Shown: positions 1-8,366, counted from the stretch's first letter. The stretch is 57,813 nucleotides of DNA from Thermoactinospora rubra (GCF_002093975.1 NZ_MSZZ01000061.1:1-57813); one strand, 5' to 3'. Program-made: numbers and translations. Notes: generated by a model not told the origin, from the sequence alone.

Positions 1-555
1 ACCCTCGATCATGCCCCAGACCCCGGATTAGCTGCGGAACGCGAGCATGTGGTCAAGACGTACCGGTCCTGGGGCCGGGGTGAGCACACCCGCGAGTGGA
101 ACGCGTTCGCCCTGCTCAGACGGCACGCGCCGGGAATCGCGCCGCTCCCGATACGCGCGGAGTCGCGGCGAGAACCGCCGGCGATCACGATGTCGCGCCT
201 GGAAGCAAGCCCGCTCCAGAGCGCTCCGCTGACACCCGGGCACCTCGACGCGATGGCGGACGCGATGACGACCCTCGGCCGATTCGAGGACTCCGGCCGC
301 AGCGACGTGGCCACCGAGCTGGCCACCGTCTGCGAGCACATCTCGGCCGGCGGCATCGCCGGGGCCTTCGAACCCGAGGAGTTCCTGGCCAGGTTCGACC
401 TCTCCCCGCCGGAGCGGACACGCCTGCGCGAGCTGCGCCGGCTGAACGCGGTCTTCTGGCTGCTCATGCTTCTCCCGCAGGGCCCGGCCCACGAGCGCAA
501 CGCGCCCGACGCCTCGCTACGCCAGGCGGCACGGCTCCTGCACCTGCTGGCATGA
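1..555 (+). pseudogene. Aminoglycoside/choline-type phosphotransferase relic lacking the catalytic core (5' end may lie outside the window)
   Basis: The reading frame is open from base 1; the first usable start is GTG at 49. The N-terminal part (VVKTYRSWGRGEHTREW) resembles the small lobe of APH-family kinases, including the nucleotide-binding lysine. The C-terminal part (FEDSGRSDVATELA, then FWLLMLLPQG) resembles the segment after the metal-binding Asp and the C-terminal helices. The part between them, normally about 100 residues with the Brenner loop (HGD/QGDxxxxN), is missing: the sequence jumps in frame from AMTTL to GRFEDSGRSD near base 285. Family knowledge says such a protein cannot transfer phosphate. 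The frame is otherwise clean, so the deletion looks recent or the remnant is tolerated. The true start may lie upstream of the window. A dedicated non-catalytic binding protein is a less likely alternative. Confidence 0.7.
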
Positions 556-572
556 CCGCCACGAACCCCGGC

Positions 573-1742
573 TCATGGTCTGGTACGGCGGAGCCAGCCG
601 TACGCCGTGAGGCCGATCAGGCACCACGCCAGCGACACGGCGGCGAGCAGGGGGAGCCGGGCGGCGAGGGCGCCGTCGCTCGCGGCTCGCATCCACGGCA
701 CCACCGGCACGGTGAGCCAGGACAGTGGCGACGCGCTGACCAGCAGCATCGCCAGGTAGCCGAGCACCAGCGTCATGATCGACACGGCCGGCGAGGGCAG
801 GATCGCCCGGCTGGTGAGCGCTCCCAGCACGGTGCCCGACAGGGCGGACAGGCCGTACAGGATCGTGGCGGCGGCCAGCACTTCCGGCGGCGGGGCGGCG
901 CTCAGGCCGAGCAGCAGGCCCCAGCCCAGCGCCAGCGCCGCGAACGCCGCGCATGCCGCCAGCGCGGCCAGCAGGCCGGCCGCCACCTCGCGCGGCCGCC
1001 CGCCCACCGCGACCGCCGACATGGCCCGCTGCTGGTCGGGCTCGGTGTCCAGCAGGCTGCGCGCGGCCCAGGCGAGGACGGGGACGACCAGGACGGCGCC
1101 GTCGGGCAGCGACGCGGCCTCCTGGCCCAGCGGCGCCCTGGTCGCGAGGACGACCGCGCCGAGCCTGCCGCCGGCCAGCGACCAGTGGCGCAGCCCGGGG
1201 AGCCCGCGCAGGCCGCCCTGGTGGTCGCTGACCACCACGATCGCGCCGCGCGCCGCCAGGTCGGCGACGATCGAGGGAAGCGCGGCCCCGGTGTCCTCGT
1301 CCAGCCCGGCGAACGGCTCGTCCAGCACCAGCAGGCCCGGGTCGGCCATCAGCGCCTGGGCCAGGCCGACCTTGTGCGCGCTGCCCTTGGACAGTTCGCC
1401 CAGGCGCATGCCGAGCAGGTGGCGCACGGCCAGCCGGTCGAGCCACGGCTCCCATGGGGCGCCGCCGCGGATCCTCGCCATGTGCCGTAGATATCCGGCC
1501 ACGGTGAACGGCTGGTCCACTGGGAAACGGTCGGGCGCGAACCCGACCACCGCCGGACGGCCGGTGACCGTACCCGCGGTCGGCCTGACGAGCCCGGCGA
1601 GGAGCCGCAGCAGGGTGGACTTGCCCGCGCCGTTGACGCCGGTCAGCTCGACGACGTCGCCCGGGGCGAGAGAGGCGTCCGCGTGCCGGATGACGGCGGG
1701 GGCGCGTCGGCCGTAGCGGAAGGAGACATTCGACAGGCGCAT
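573..1742 (-). CDS. ABC transporter with ATPase and membrane domain in one chain
   Basis: A protein of 389 residues. The N-terminal ATPase domain carries Walker A GVNGAGKST (about residues 35-43) and Walker B LLVLDEPFAGLDED, followed by an H-loop-like SDHQGG. The ABC signature is unusual, LSKGS rather than LSGGQ. From about residue 240 the chain becomes hydrophobic with roughly six membrane segments. This is a fused half-transporter, or an exporter of the CcmA/BcrA kind with its own permease. The ATG at 1742 was chosen because MRLSNVSFRYG is the usual start of the ATPase fold; an in-frame start at 1784 would add 14 residues without family character. It is the last gene of a minus-strand cluster after the TraR/DksA gene, 127 nt away. 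The substrate is unknown. Confidence 0.85.
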   Translation of the reverse strand: MRLSNVSFRYGRRAPAVIRHADASLAPGDVVELTGVNGAGKSTLLRLLAGLVRPTAGTVTGRPAVVGFAPDRFPVDQPFTVAGYLRHMARIRGGAPWEPWLDRLAVRHLLGMRLGELSKGSAHKVGLAQALMADPGLLVLDEPFAGLDEDTGAALPSIVADLAARGAIVVVSDHQGGLRGLPGLRHWSLAGGRLGAVVLATRAPLGQEAASLPDGAVLVVPVLAWAARSLLDTEPDQQRAMSAVAVGGRPREVAAGLLAALAACAAFAALALGWGLLLGLSAAPPPEVLAAATILYGLSALSGTVLGALTSRAILPSPAVSIMTLVLGYLAMLLVSASPLSWLTVPVVPWMRAASDGALAARLPLLAAVSLAWCLIGLTAYGWLRRTRP

Positions 1743-1869
1743 GGTGCCCGACACGCTACCGGCGAGATCGTTCGGCCTGGACAAAGCACGGGATGGAGCA
1801 ATCGCGGCGGCCCTGCGGCCTGCTCGCGGGCGGCGGCGGGCCGGGGGCGGTCCGGCCCGCCGCCGCAGG

Positions 1870-2211
1870 TCAGGCGGCCTCGTGGCGTCGCTGGCACCGG
1901 ATGCAGAAGCGGGCCAGCGGGCGGATCTTGAGCCGCTCGAACGGGATCTCGGTCTCGCACTCCACGCAACGGCCGTAGGTGCCGGCGTCGAGCCGCTCCA
2001 GGGCGTGGGTGATGTCGGCGATGGCGCGGTCGGCGGCGACGATGGACGCCGTCAGCTCCTGCCAGGTGCCGTCGGCGCCCTTGCTGTCGCCCGCGCTGGC
2101 GTGCAGGCTCTGCAGCTGGCTTCGCCGCCAGGCCAGTTGCTCCTCCAGTTCCCGGCGCAGGGCTTCGATCTGGACGTGGCTCAGGTGGGTCTGCCGATGG
2201 GTGCTGCTCAT
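1870..2211 (-). CDS. TraR/DksA C4 zinc-finger protein
   Basis: A protein of 113 residues. An N-terminal coiled coil (about 10-75, ending in LERLDAGTYG) leads into a C4 zinc finger with Cys82, Cys85, Cys103 and Cys106 (CVEC and CIRC). This matches the DksA/TraR fold, which inserts a coiled coil into the RNA polymerase secondary channel. The acidic tip used by E. coli DksA is not evident, so the mode of action is uncertain. ATG 2211 is preceded by an AAGGA ribosome binding site. A longer in-frame start upstream (2703) runs through the neighbouring actin-like gene and was rejected. It lies 44 nt downstream of that gene and is a paralogue of the TraR protein at 3143-3487. Confidence 0.9.
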   Translation of the reverse strand: MSSTHRQTHLSHVQIEALRRELEEQLAWRRSQLQSLHASAGDSKGADGTWQELTASIVAADRAIADITHALERLDAGTYGRCVECETEIPFERLKIRPLARFCIRCQRRHEAA

Positions 2212-2255
2212 TGATGGAGGTCCTTTCTCGACGAGCACCGTCGGGAAGCTGCGGT

Positions 2256-3146
2256 TCAGCGGTCGGCGGCCAGCCGGGCCGCCAGGGCGGGCTGCAGGCA
2301 CAGGCGGGTGAGCCCGCGGATGGTGGCGTGGGCGGGGGCGGCGGCCACGGTGACCGGCATGGGAAGCGCGTCGCGCAGGCGGCGCAGCAGGGCCGCCTGC
2401 TGGGCGCCGCCGCCGGTGACGGTCAGCCCGGCGGCCCGTGCCGTGGAGCGCAGGCGGGCGGGCAGGCCGCGCAGCAGTTCGGCGGTCATGTGGGCGACGC
2501 TGTCGATGGCGTAGGAGGGCAGGCCGGCGCCGCTGGTGACCAGCTGCAGGGCCACCGCGTCGGCGACGGCGCCGTCGCGGATGGCGACGGCTTCCACGAT
2601 GCCCGCCCCCACGTCCACCAGCAGGCACGGCCGGGGGTCGGTGACGTCCAGCCCGGCGCCCAGGGCAGCCGCTAAGGGTTCCTCGACGAGGACCGCCTGG
2701 CATCCGGCCGCCCGGGAGACCGCCAGGCGCAGCGCGCCGCGGTCGCCGGGCGTGGCGGCCACGGGCACGCCCACCAGGATCCGGCGCAGCGGCCAGGAAC
2801 CGACCAGGCTGGCGTCGGCCAGCACGTCGCGGATGAGCCGCTGGCAGGCCGCCGGGTCGGCGACCATGCCGTGCCGGATGGGCCAGATCAGGTCGGCGCC
2901 GGGCGGCTCGCTCCCCGGTCCCGGGGCGGCCGCCTGGGGTGGGGCCGACGAGGTCGGCGAGGTCGCGGGCGTGCGGGCGGGCACGGCCGAGGACCGATCG
3001 GCGATCGCCGGAGCGCCCCAGCAGAACGACCGCGTCCGCGCGGTGCCCAGGTCCAGCGCCGCATACCCGTGCCCGACGACCGAGCGGGGAATGGATTCAC
3101 CGGCCTGCGCGGGGGTGGCGCCGGCCGGAGGCCGCGCCGGGGTCAT
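2256..3146 (-). CDS. Actin/MreB-FtsA-like ATPase
   Basis: A protein of 296 residues with the marks of the actin/HSP70 ATPase fold: phosphate-1 loop LDLGTARTRS near the N-terminus, phosphate-2 loop VDVGAGIVEAVAI, the EEPLAAALGAGLDV segment between them, and the adenosine motif TGGGAQQAALL near the C-terminus. It resembles MreB in these motifs but is shorter (MreB is about 340 residues). It also carries a Pro/Ala-rich, probably disordered insert at about residues 48-85. The start overlaps the stop of the upstream TraR gene by 4 nt (ATGA), so translation is probably coupled. Its place between two TraR/DksA-like genes is unusual. Whether it polymerises is unknown; a role in cell shape is not supported by context. 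Confidence 0.75.
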   Translation of the reverse strand: MTPARPPAGATPAQAGESIPRSVVGHGYAALDLGTARTRSFCWGAPAIADRSSAVPARTPATSPTSSAPPQAAAPGPGSEPPGADLIWPIRHGMVADPAACQRLIRDVLADASLVGSWPLRRILVGVPVAATPGDRGALRLAVSRAAGCQAVLVEEPLAAALGAGLDVTDPRPCLLVDVGAGIVEAVAIRDGAVADAVALQLVTSGAGLPSYAIDSVAHMTAELLRGLPARLRSTARAAGLTVTGGGAQQAALLRRLRDALPMPVTVAAAPAHATIRGLTRLCLQPALAARLAADR

Positions 3147-3487
3147 GCCCTCACCCCCTGGACGGAGGCGGCGCAGGTGTCGCAGGTGCGTCGCTGCGGT
3201 GCGCGCCGAAGCTGGTCCAAGGGGATGAAGGCGGCGCAGCGCTGGCAGATGCCGTACCGGCCGCGGTGCAGCCGGTCGAGCGCGGCTTCGATCTCGGCGG
3301 CCCGCCGGCGGGCCGCGCCGCGAGCGTGCCGCCCGGAGACCGTGGCGAGCCTGCGGCGAGCCGCGCCGAGCTGGGCCTGCAGCAGTGCGCGCAGCTCCTC
3401 CAGCTGGTCCAGGTGCGCCTCGTAACGCTGAAGATGCGTGTGGACTGACGTGTGAGCTGACGTGTGGGCTGATCTGTCGTCGGCCAT
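3143..3487 (-). CDS. TraR/DksA C4 zinc-finger protein (upstream paralogue)
   Basis: A protein of 114 residues. It opens with a His/Thr/Ser-rich repeat (AHTSAHTSVHTH, about 7-18), followed by a coiled coil and a C4 zinc finger with Cys81, Cys84, Cys102 and Cys105. ATG 3487 was preferred over 3616: the family homology begins there, an AGGAGG-like site lies about 12 nt upstream, and the longer form adds 43 basic, non-family residues. It is the first gene of the minus-strand cluster traR-like/actin-like/traR-like/ABC and overlaps the actin-like gene by 4 nt. It probably modulates RNA polymerase; the target promoters are unknown. The N-terminal histidines might bind metal, but this is speculation. 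Confidence 0.85.
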   Translation of the reverse strand: MADDRSAHTSAHTSVHTHLQRYEAHLDQLEELRALLQAQLGAARRRLATVSGRHARGAARRRAAEIEAALDRLHRGRYGICQRCAAFIPLDQLRRAPQRRTCDTCAASVQGVRA

Positions 3488-3638
3488 GGCGAGATGGCCC
3501 TCCTCGCTGAGGTGAACGGTCACCCCTGTGGGTGGTGAAGGCAAGGCTCGGCCCGAGCGCGCATCGGAACGCCGGGCGCAGGAGAGCCCGGTCCGCGGCA
3601 CGCGGCCGGAGACCACAGGTGTGGAAGAGAAAGAGGAG

Positions 3639-4010
3639 CTAGATCAGCGGAGGGCTGCGCGATCCGGCGGTGCGGTGCGCGAGCTGCTGGGGATCGCGGA
3701 TGGCGCCCGGATCCAGGTCCGGCGCGGGCAGCAGCCGAAGGTGCGCGGCCCGGTCGGAGCGGGGGACGCGCAGCGCCAGCCACAGCACGTGGTGCTCACG
3801 GGCGCTGCCGGTCGCCTGCGGGGGCGTGCTGGACAGCCGGCTGTCTCCCGCCCCGTCCGTCCACGACTGGGAGGCGGCAGCCGTACGGCTCGCCGGGTCG
3901 GGACCGGCGGCGGCGGGAAGCGTGCCGGCCAGCACCAACGACACGAGGACCAGGCCCATCACGCAGGCGAGCGCGACGGACCCACGCGGTGTGCGCCACG
4001 GTCCTCTCAT
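3639..4010 (-). CDS. Small membrane-anchored or secreted hypothetical protein
   Basis: About 123 residues from ATG 4010. One hydrophobic stretch (VALACVMGLVLVSLVLAG, about residues 13-30) looks like a signal peptide or N-terminal anchor. It is followed by an Ala-rich cleavage-like region and a hydrophilic C-terminal part rich in Pro, Arg and Ser without a recognised domain. The start is not backed by a clear ribosome binding site; ATG 4022 or 4139 are alternatives. Coding support is moderate: a hydrophobic N-terminus rarely arises by chance in such GC-rich sequence, but the C-terminal part is low-complexity. Function unknown. Confidence 0.4.
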   Translation of the reverse strand: MRGPWRTPRGSVALACVMGLVLVSLVLAGTLPAAAGPDPASRTAAASQSWTDGAGDSRLSSTPPQATGSAREHHVLWLALRVPRSDRAAHLRLLPAPDLDPGAIRDPQQLAHRTAGSRSPPLI

Positions 4011-4137
4011 AGGGCCGACCATAGCCCACCCGACGCGAAAAGGCACAAAGCGTTTTCCAGCGTGACCGGCGGACACCGCCGGCGGGGTACGGTGGCCCTC
4101 GACGCCCCCATCGGCAGGCGCCGGGAGAGGAGGAGGC

Positions 4138-4488
4138 ATGCCCGCCAGGCTCGCCGCCGCGCTCCTCCTCCTGCTGCACGTGCTCGTCCCGGCCGCCGGT
4201 CACTCCCTCCCGCACGGCCACGCGGCGGCCGACGCGCCCCACATCGTCACGACGCTCGCGGCGTACGCCGTCCGCGCCCCGGGACACGCCCCCGACGAGC
4301 GCGCCGGCCGGCCGCACGTGCCGGCCGGCGCTTCCGCGCTGTCCGGCGGCCTGGCCGTCCTGCCCGACGCCGCTCGCCCGGCGCCGCGGCATGGGTGGGT
4401 GGCCGACCGGCCCGCGGGCGGGCCGCCGTGGTCGGCCGCGGGCCGTACGGCGGCGCCGGTGCGGGCGCCACCGCCCTCCACACGCTGA
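4138..4488 (+). CDS. Small exported hypothetical protein upstream of secDF
   Basis: A protein of 116 residues starting at ATG 4138, right after a strong GAGGAGG ribosome binding site. Residues 1-21 form a typical signal peptide (MPARL then AAALLLLLHVLVPAAG). The mature part is rich in His, Ala, Pro and Arg, including HSLPHGHAAADAPHI just after the cleavage site; such His-rich segments sometimes bind metal. No family is recognised. It ends 34 nt before the SecDF start and probably shares its transcript, so it could be a client or accessory of that translocase, but this is only inferred from position. Confidence 0.55.
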   Translation: MPARLAAALLLLLHVLVPAAGHSLPHGHAAADAPHIVTTLAAYAVRAPGHAPDERAGRPHVPAGASALSGGLAVLPDAARPAPRHGWVADRPAGGPPWSAAGRTAAPVRAPPPSTR

Positions 4489-4522
4489 CGTTTCGTTTCC
4501 TTCCAGCCTGTGGAGGCTTTCC

Positions 4523-6784
4523 ATGTCACGTGCGCCCAAGGGGCGTGCGGCGGTCGCGTGCGCCCTGCTGGCCGCCGCCTTCATCCTCGCATTCACACAG
4601 TCGCCGCGCCTGGGTCTGGACCTGCGCGGCGGCACCCATCTGGTCTTCGAGACCCGCGACTCGCCCACCGTCACCGCCGACGGCGAGGCCACCGACCGGG
4701 CGCTGGACGTGCTCCGGCGCCGCGCCGACGCGCTCGGCGTCGTCGACCCGACCCTGGTCCGCTCCGGCGAGCGGCGGATCATCGTGGAGTTGCCCGGCGT
4801 GCTCGACCCGCGCCAGGCCGCCCAGGTCATCGGCAAGACCGCGCAGCTCACCGTCCATCCCGTCCTCGGCGTGGCCGACGCCGCCGACAATGCCGACGGC
4901 CGGAGCGGGCCGGTCCTCGCCGACGAGTCGGGGCAGCGGCTGCGGCTGGGCCCGGCCGCCCTCACCGGCGACGGCGTGAGCGACGCCGCCGCCCGCACCG
5001 ACCCGCAGCAGGGGCCCGGCTGGTTCGTCACCGTCGACTTCCGCGACGCCGAGGCCTGGCAGCGGCTGACCGGCAGGGCCGCCTGCGCGCCCGCCGGCGA
5101 TCCGGCGCGGCGGATCGCCATCGTCCTGGACAACGAGATCATCTCCTCGCCGCAGGTCGACCCGTCCGTGCCCTGCCAGGCCGGGATCCCGGGCGGCGCC
5201 ACCCAGATCACCGGCTCGTTCACCCCGCAGGAGGCCGAGAATCTGGCGGTCCTCATCAAGGGCGGCGCGCTGCCCGTCCCGCTCACGCTGATCGAGCAGC
5301 GCACCGTCGGGCCCACGCTGGGCGCCCAGGCCGTCGAGGCCAGCGCCAAGGCCGGCGTGGCCGGGGTGATCCTCACCGCGGTGTTCATCGTCGCCGTCTA
5401 CCGGATCGTCGGCCTGCTGGCGGCCGTCGCGCTGGCGGCCTACGGGCTGATCTCCTATGCCGCGCTGCTCGCGCTGGGCGCGACGCTCACCCTGCCGGGG
5501 CTGGCCGGGTTCGTGCTGGCCATCGGCATGGCCGTGGACGCCAACGTGCTGGTGTTCGAACGGGCCAGGGAGGAGTACGGCGCAGCCCCACGGCGAGGCC
5601 TGCGAGCGGCCGTGGAACGCGGGTTCGGCCGCGCCTGGAGCGCCATCGCCGACTCCAATCTCACCACGATCCTGGCCGCCGGCCTGCTGTTCTGGCTGGC
5701 CTCGGGACCGGTGCGCGGATTCGGCGTCACGCTCGCCATCGGCGTGCTCGCCTCCCTGGTCTCGGCCATGCTCATCACCCGGGTCCTGGCGCACCTGGTC
5801 ATCGGCCGCGTCAGCCCGCGCCTGTCGGGTCTGGGCGGCGTCGGCCGGGTCAGGACGTGGGTGACCGCGCGCGACCCCGATCTCATGCGGCGCGGCCGGT
5901 TGTGGCTGGGCGCCGCCGCCGTCCTGGTGGCGGCCGCCATCGCCGGGCTGGCCTGGCACGGGCTGAACCTGGGGCTGGAGTTCACCGGCGGCCGCCTCGT
6001 GGAGTTCGCCACCACCAGGCCCCTCGATCCCGACGTCGCACGCCAGGCGGTGGCCCAGGCCGGGCATCCCACCGCCGTGGTGCAGGCCTCCGGCGAGGCG
6101 ATCTCGGTGCGGGCCGGGCAGCTCAGCGCCGACGACGTGGTCGCCATCGAGCGGGCGCTGGAGAGCCGGGCCGGGGAGGTGACCAAGCAGCGGGAGGAGC
6201 TGATAGGCCCGAGCCTGGGCGCCGAGCTGAGCCGCAACGCGCTCATCGCCCTGGCCGTGGCGCTCGCCGCCCAGCTGGGGTACCTCGCCGTCCGCTTCCG
6301 GTGGACCTTCGGCGTCGCCGCCGTGGTGGCGCTGGCGGTGGACGCGGCCGTCGTGGTGGGCGCCTTCGCCTGGCTGGGCAAGCCCGTCGACGGCGTGTTC
6401 CTGGCCGCCATGCTGACCGTCATCGGGTACTCGATCAACGACAAGGTGGTGGTGTTCGACCGGGTCAGGGAGGTGTGGGCCACGCGGCGAGGCTCGCCGT
6501 TCGCCAAGGTCGTGAACGGCGCGATCCTGCAGACCGTGCCGCGCACCGTCAACACCGGGCTGGGCGCGCTGTTCATCCTGGCGGCGCTGGCCTTCTTCGG
6601 CGGCGACTCGCTGCGGGACTTCGCCATCGCCCTCATCCTCGGCATCGTGACGGGCACCGTCTCCTCCGCGCTGGTGGCCGGGCCGATGGCGGTCGAGCTG
6701 GAACGGCTCAGCACCCAGCCGCCCCCGCAGCCGTCCCAGCCCCGCGTACGGCGCAGGCGGGAAGGATCCGGAGCGGTGGTATAG
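4523..6784 (+). CDS. secDF: Fused protein-export membrane protein SecDF
   Basis: A protein of 753 residues that joins SecD and SecF in one chain, the accessory subunits that use the proton gradient to pull exported proteins through SecYEG. The SecD half opens with a membrane segment and the diagnostic LGLDLRGGTHLVFE, and ends in the six-helix region with VLVFERAREE. The SecF half has GLNLGLEFTGGRLVEF and SINDKVVVFDRVRE. The periplasmic P1 part is short. ATG 4523 has a GGAGG site 6 nt upstream; an upstream in-frame start at 4391 lacks family character. Many actinomycetes have separate secD and secF next to ruv/yajC genes, so this is probably an additional copy. It is preceded by a small exported protein and followed by a strong hairpin. 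Confidence 0.93.
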   Translation: MSRAPKGRAAVACALLAAAFILAFTQSPRLGLDLRGGTHLVFETRDSPTVTADGEATDRALDVLRRRADALGVVDPTLVRSGERRIIVELPGVLDPRQAAQVIGKTAQLTVHPVLGVADAADNADGRSGPVLADESGQRLRLGPAALTGDGVSDAAARTDPQQGPGWFVTVDFRDAEAWQRLTGRAACAPAGDPARRIAIVLDNEIISSPQVDPSVPCQAGIPGGATQITGSFTPQEAENLAVLIKGGALPVPLTLIEQRTVGPTLGAQAVEASAKAGVAGVILTAVFIVAVYRIVGLLAAVALAAYGLISYAALLALGATLTLPGLAGFVLAIGMAVDANVLVFERAREEYGAAPRRGLRAAVERGFGRAWSAIADSNLTTILAAGLLFWLASGPVRGFGVTLAIGVLASLVSAMLITRVLAHLVIGRVSPRLSGLGGVGRVRTWVTARDPDLMRRGRLWLGAAAVLVAAAIAGLAWHGLNLGLEFTGGRLVEFATTRPLDPDVARQAVAQAGHPTAVVQASGEAISVRAGQLSADDVVAIERALESRAGEVTKQREELIGPSLGAELSRNALIALAVALAAQLGYLAVRFRWTFGVAAVVALAVDAAVVVGAFAWLGKPVDGVFLAAMLTVIGYSINDKVVVFDRVREVWATRRGSPFAKVVNGAILQTVPRTVNTGLGALFILAALAFFGGDSLRDFAIALILGIVTGTVSSALVAGPMAVELERLSTQPPPQPSQPRVRRRREGSGAVV

Positions 6785-6794
6785 GCCCACGTCC

Positions 6795-6828
6795 GGGGGC
6801 CGGCCCCTCCCGCCAGGGGGCCGGCCCC
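6795..6828. terminator. Bidirectional terminator-like hairpin between secDF and P450
   Basis: Two copies of GGGGGCCGGCCCC (6795-6807 and 6816-6828), separated by 8 nt, can form a perfect GC stem. They lie between the convergent stops of secDF (6784) and the P450 gene (6849). No T-tract follows on either side, as is common for actinomycete terminators. Confidence 0.65.
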
Positions 6829-6848
6829 GTCGGATGAACCCTCGCGGG

Positions 6849-8048
6849 TCAGACCAGCGGCAGGCGGCGCACCCCTGTCATCGTCGGCGTGGGCATGAAG
6901 ACGACCGGGTCCTCCGGATCGGTACGCAGGACGTCGAACCGGCCGAACAGGATGTTCAGGGCCACCCGTCCCTCCAGCCGGGCCAGGGGCGCGCCCAGGC
7001 AGAAGTGGATGCCACGGCCGAAGGCAAGGTGCGGGTTGGGGTCGCGGCCGGGGTCGAAGACGTCGGGGTCGCGGAACTGCCGAGGGTCCCGGTTGGCCGC
7101 CGCGAGCCAGACCATGAGCATCTGGTCGGCCGGGATCGTCACGCCGCCGAGCTCGGCCTCGCGGGTCGTGGAGCGGCCGAGGGCGGCGAACGGAGTGAGA
7201 CAGCGAAGGGACTCCTCGATGACGGCCGGGATCGAGGCTCGGTCGGCCCGCGCCTTGTCCTGCTGCTCGGGGAAGGCGTCCAGGCACAGCACCGTGTTGC
7301 CGAGCAGCATCGTCGTGGTGATGTGTCCCGCCAGCAGCAGGACGATCGCGAAGTTGACCACCTGATCCTCGGGAAGGCGTTCGCCGTCCACCTCGGCCTG
7401 GACGAGCCTGGTGAGCAGGTCGGCGCGCGGCCGTCGCCTGCGTTCGGCGGCGTGGCCGGCGAGGTAGGCCGACATCTCCTTCCACGGCCGCAGCGTGGCC
7501 CGCATGTCCGCCTCCTGCTCTTCCGCGGACCGGGCGAGTGAGATCTTGCTGTCGCGCTGGAAGAGCGCGTCGGCCCACTGCTTGAACAGGGCGCGGTCGC
7601 TGCCGGGCACCCCCAGCAGCTCGGCGATGACGATGACCGGGAGCGGATAGGCCAGATCGGCCACCAGCTCGAACCGGCCGCGCTCCCGCGCCGCGTCGAG
7701 CAGGTCGTGGGTGAGGGCGGCGATCCGCGGCTCGAGGTCCGCGACCACCTTCCGGGTGAAGGCGCTGCTGACGAGCTTGCGCAGCTTGCCGTGCTCCGGC
7801 GGGTCGATCTGGGTGATGAAGCCCGCCGTGGAGAAGTCCTCGCCGCCCGGCATCAGGCCCTTGGGCATGAGGCGCATGGTGTTGGAGGAGAACGTCGCGG
7901 GGTCGCCGAGGATCTCGTGCGCCTCCGGGTAACCGTAGACGTTCCACATCCCGGCCGCGGCGTCGTACTCGACCGGTGGACCCGATCGCGGCCCGTGCAG
8001 CCAGAAGTGCTGCCTGGGGATGGAGTAGCGCTCGTCGATGCCGGCCAT
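6849..8048 (-). CDS. Cytochrome P450 (class I, soluble)
   Basis: A protein of 399 residues, the normal length for soluble bacterial P450s. Visible hallmarks are the I-helix oxygen-activation motif AGHITTT, the K-helix ExxR (EESLR), and the haem-binding loop FGRGIHFCLGAPLAR with the axial Cys at about residue 350. ATG 8048 (MAGIDERYS) was chosen over 8084 because the earlier codons add an untypical Gly/Thr-rich stretch. No ferredoxin or ferredoxin reductase lies nearby, so electrons must come from elsewhere. It is divergent from a small exported peptide and a TPR gene with a 110-bp shared promoter region. The substrate cannot be read from sequence; CYP107/CYP109-like macrolide or fatty-acid hydroxylases are the nearest in feel. 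Confidence 0.93.
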   Translation of the reverse strand: MAGIDERYSIPRQHFWLHGPRSGPPVEYDAAAGMWNVYGYPEAHEILGDPATFSSNTMRLMPKGLMPGGEDFSTAGFITQIDPPEHGKLRKLVSSAFTRKVVADLEPRIAALTHDLLDAARERGRFELVADLAYPLPVIVIAELLGVPGSDRALFKQWADALFQRDSKISLARSAEEQEADMRATLRPWKEMSAYLAGHAAERRRRPRADLLTRLVQAEVDGERLPEDQVVNFAIVLLLAGHITTTMLLGNTVLCLDAFPEQQDKARADRASIPAVIEESLRCLTPFAALGRSTTREAELGGVTIPADQMLMVWLAAANRDPRQFRDPDVFDPGRDPNPHLAFGRGIHFCLGAPLARLEGRVALNILFGRFDVLRTDPEDPVVFMPTPTMTGVRRLPLV

Positions 8049-8078
8049 CGCCTCTCCCGTCGTCCCTCCGCGCCCGCC

Positions 8079-8106
8079 TTGCAAGCCGGATGAAAGGGAT
8101 TAATAA
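8079..8106 (+). promoter_or_regulatory. Candidate promoter for the exported peptide/TPR pair
   Basis: TTGCAA (8079-8084) and TAATAA (8101-8106) are separated by 16 bp in the AT-rich part of the P450/peptide intergenic region, about 50 nt upstream of the peptide start. The same AT-rich patch could serve the divergent P450 gene. Motif match only. Confidence 0.35.
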
Positions 8107-8158
8107 CTCCAGTCAACTACAAACGGCACAAACCACTCCAACAGCGGAGGAGGCCCAT

Positions 8159-8353
8159 ATGTCCACATCAGACCATCACCACGACGCCCACCACACCCGC
8201 CGGATCGTCGCCGCCGCCGTGCTGGCGCTGGCCCTGGCAGGCGGCACGTCCGCCGTGACCGCCACCGTCGCCCAGGCGGCGGTGACCAAGCCGCGTCCGC
8301 CCAGCCCAGCACTCAGCTACAACCACAACGAGACCGTGCTGGCCCGCGGCTGA
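8159..8353 (+). CDS. 64-aa exported peptide precursor
   Basis: ATG 8159 follows a GGAGGAGG ribosome binding site. The 64-residue product starts with a His-rich, positively charged n-region (SDHHHDAHHTRR). A hydrophobic core (VAAAVLALALAGG) and an Ala-x-Ala site (TVAQA, about residues 36-40) follow. The predicted mature peptide is only about 24 residues (AVTKPRPPSPALS...VLARG) with a Pro-rich start and no cysteine. I do not recognise a family. The gene lies 13 nt upstream of a TPR-only protein and is probably co-transcribed with it. The arrangement recalls secreted peptide/TPR receptor pairs (RRNPP systems such as Rap-Phr), but there the receptor gene normally comes first, and export followed by re-import is not shown here. 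Confidence 0.6.
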   Translation: MSTSDHHHDAHHTRRIVAAAVLALALAGGTSAVTATVAQAAVTKPRPPSPALSYNHNETVLARG

Positions 8354-8366
8354 AACGGAGGAACCC

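Noticed and set aside
4526..6790. 754-codon antisense frame opposite secDF
   Set aside because: Gln/Gly/Asp/His-rich low-complexity product with no motif; secDF on the other strand is fully convincing.
8159..8353. The exported peptide as a RiPP precursor
   Set aside because: No Cys/Ser-Thr-rich core, no modification enzyme other than a divergent P450, and a Sec-type signal peptide rather than a RiPP leader.
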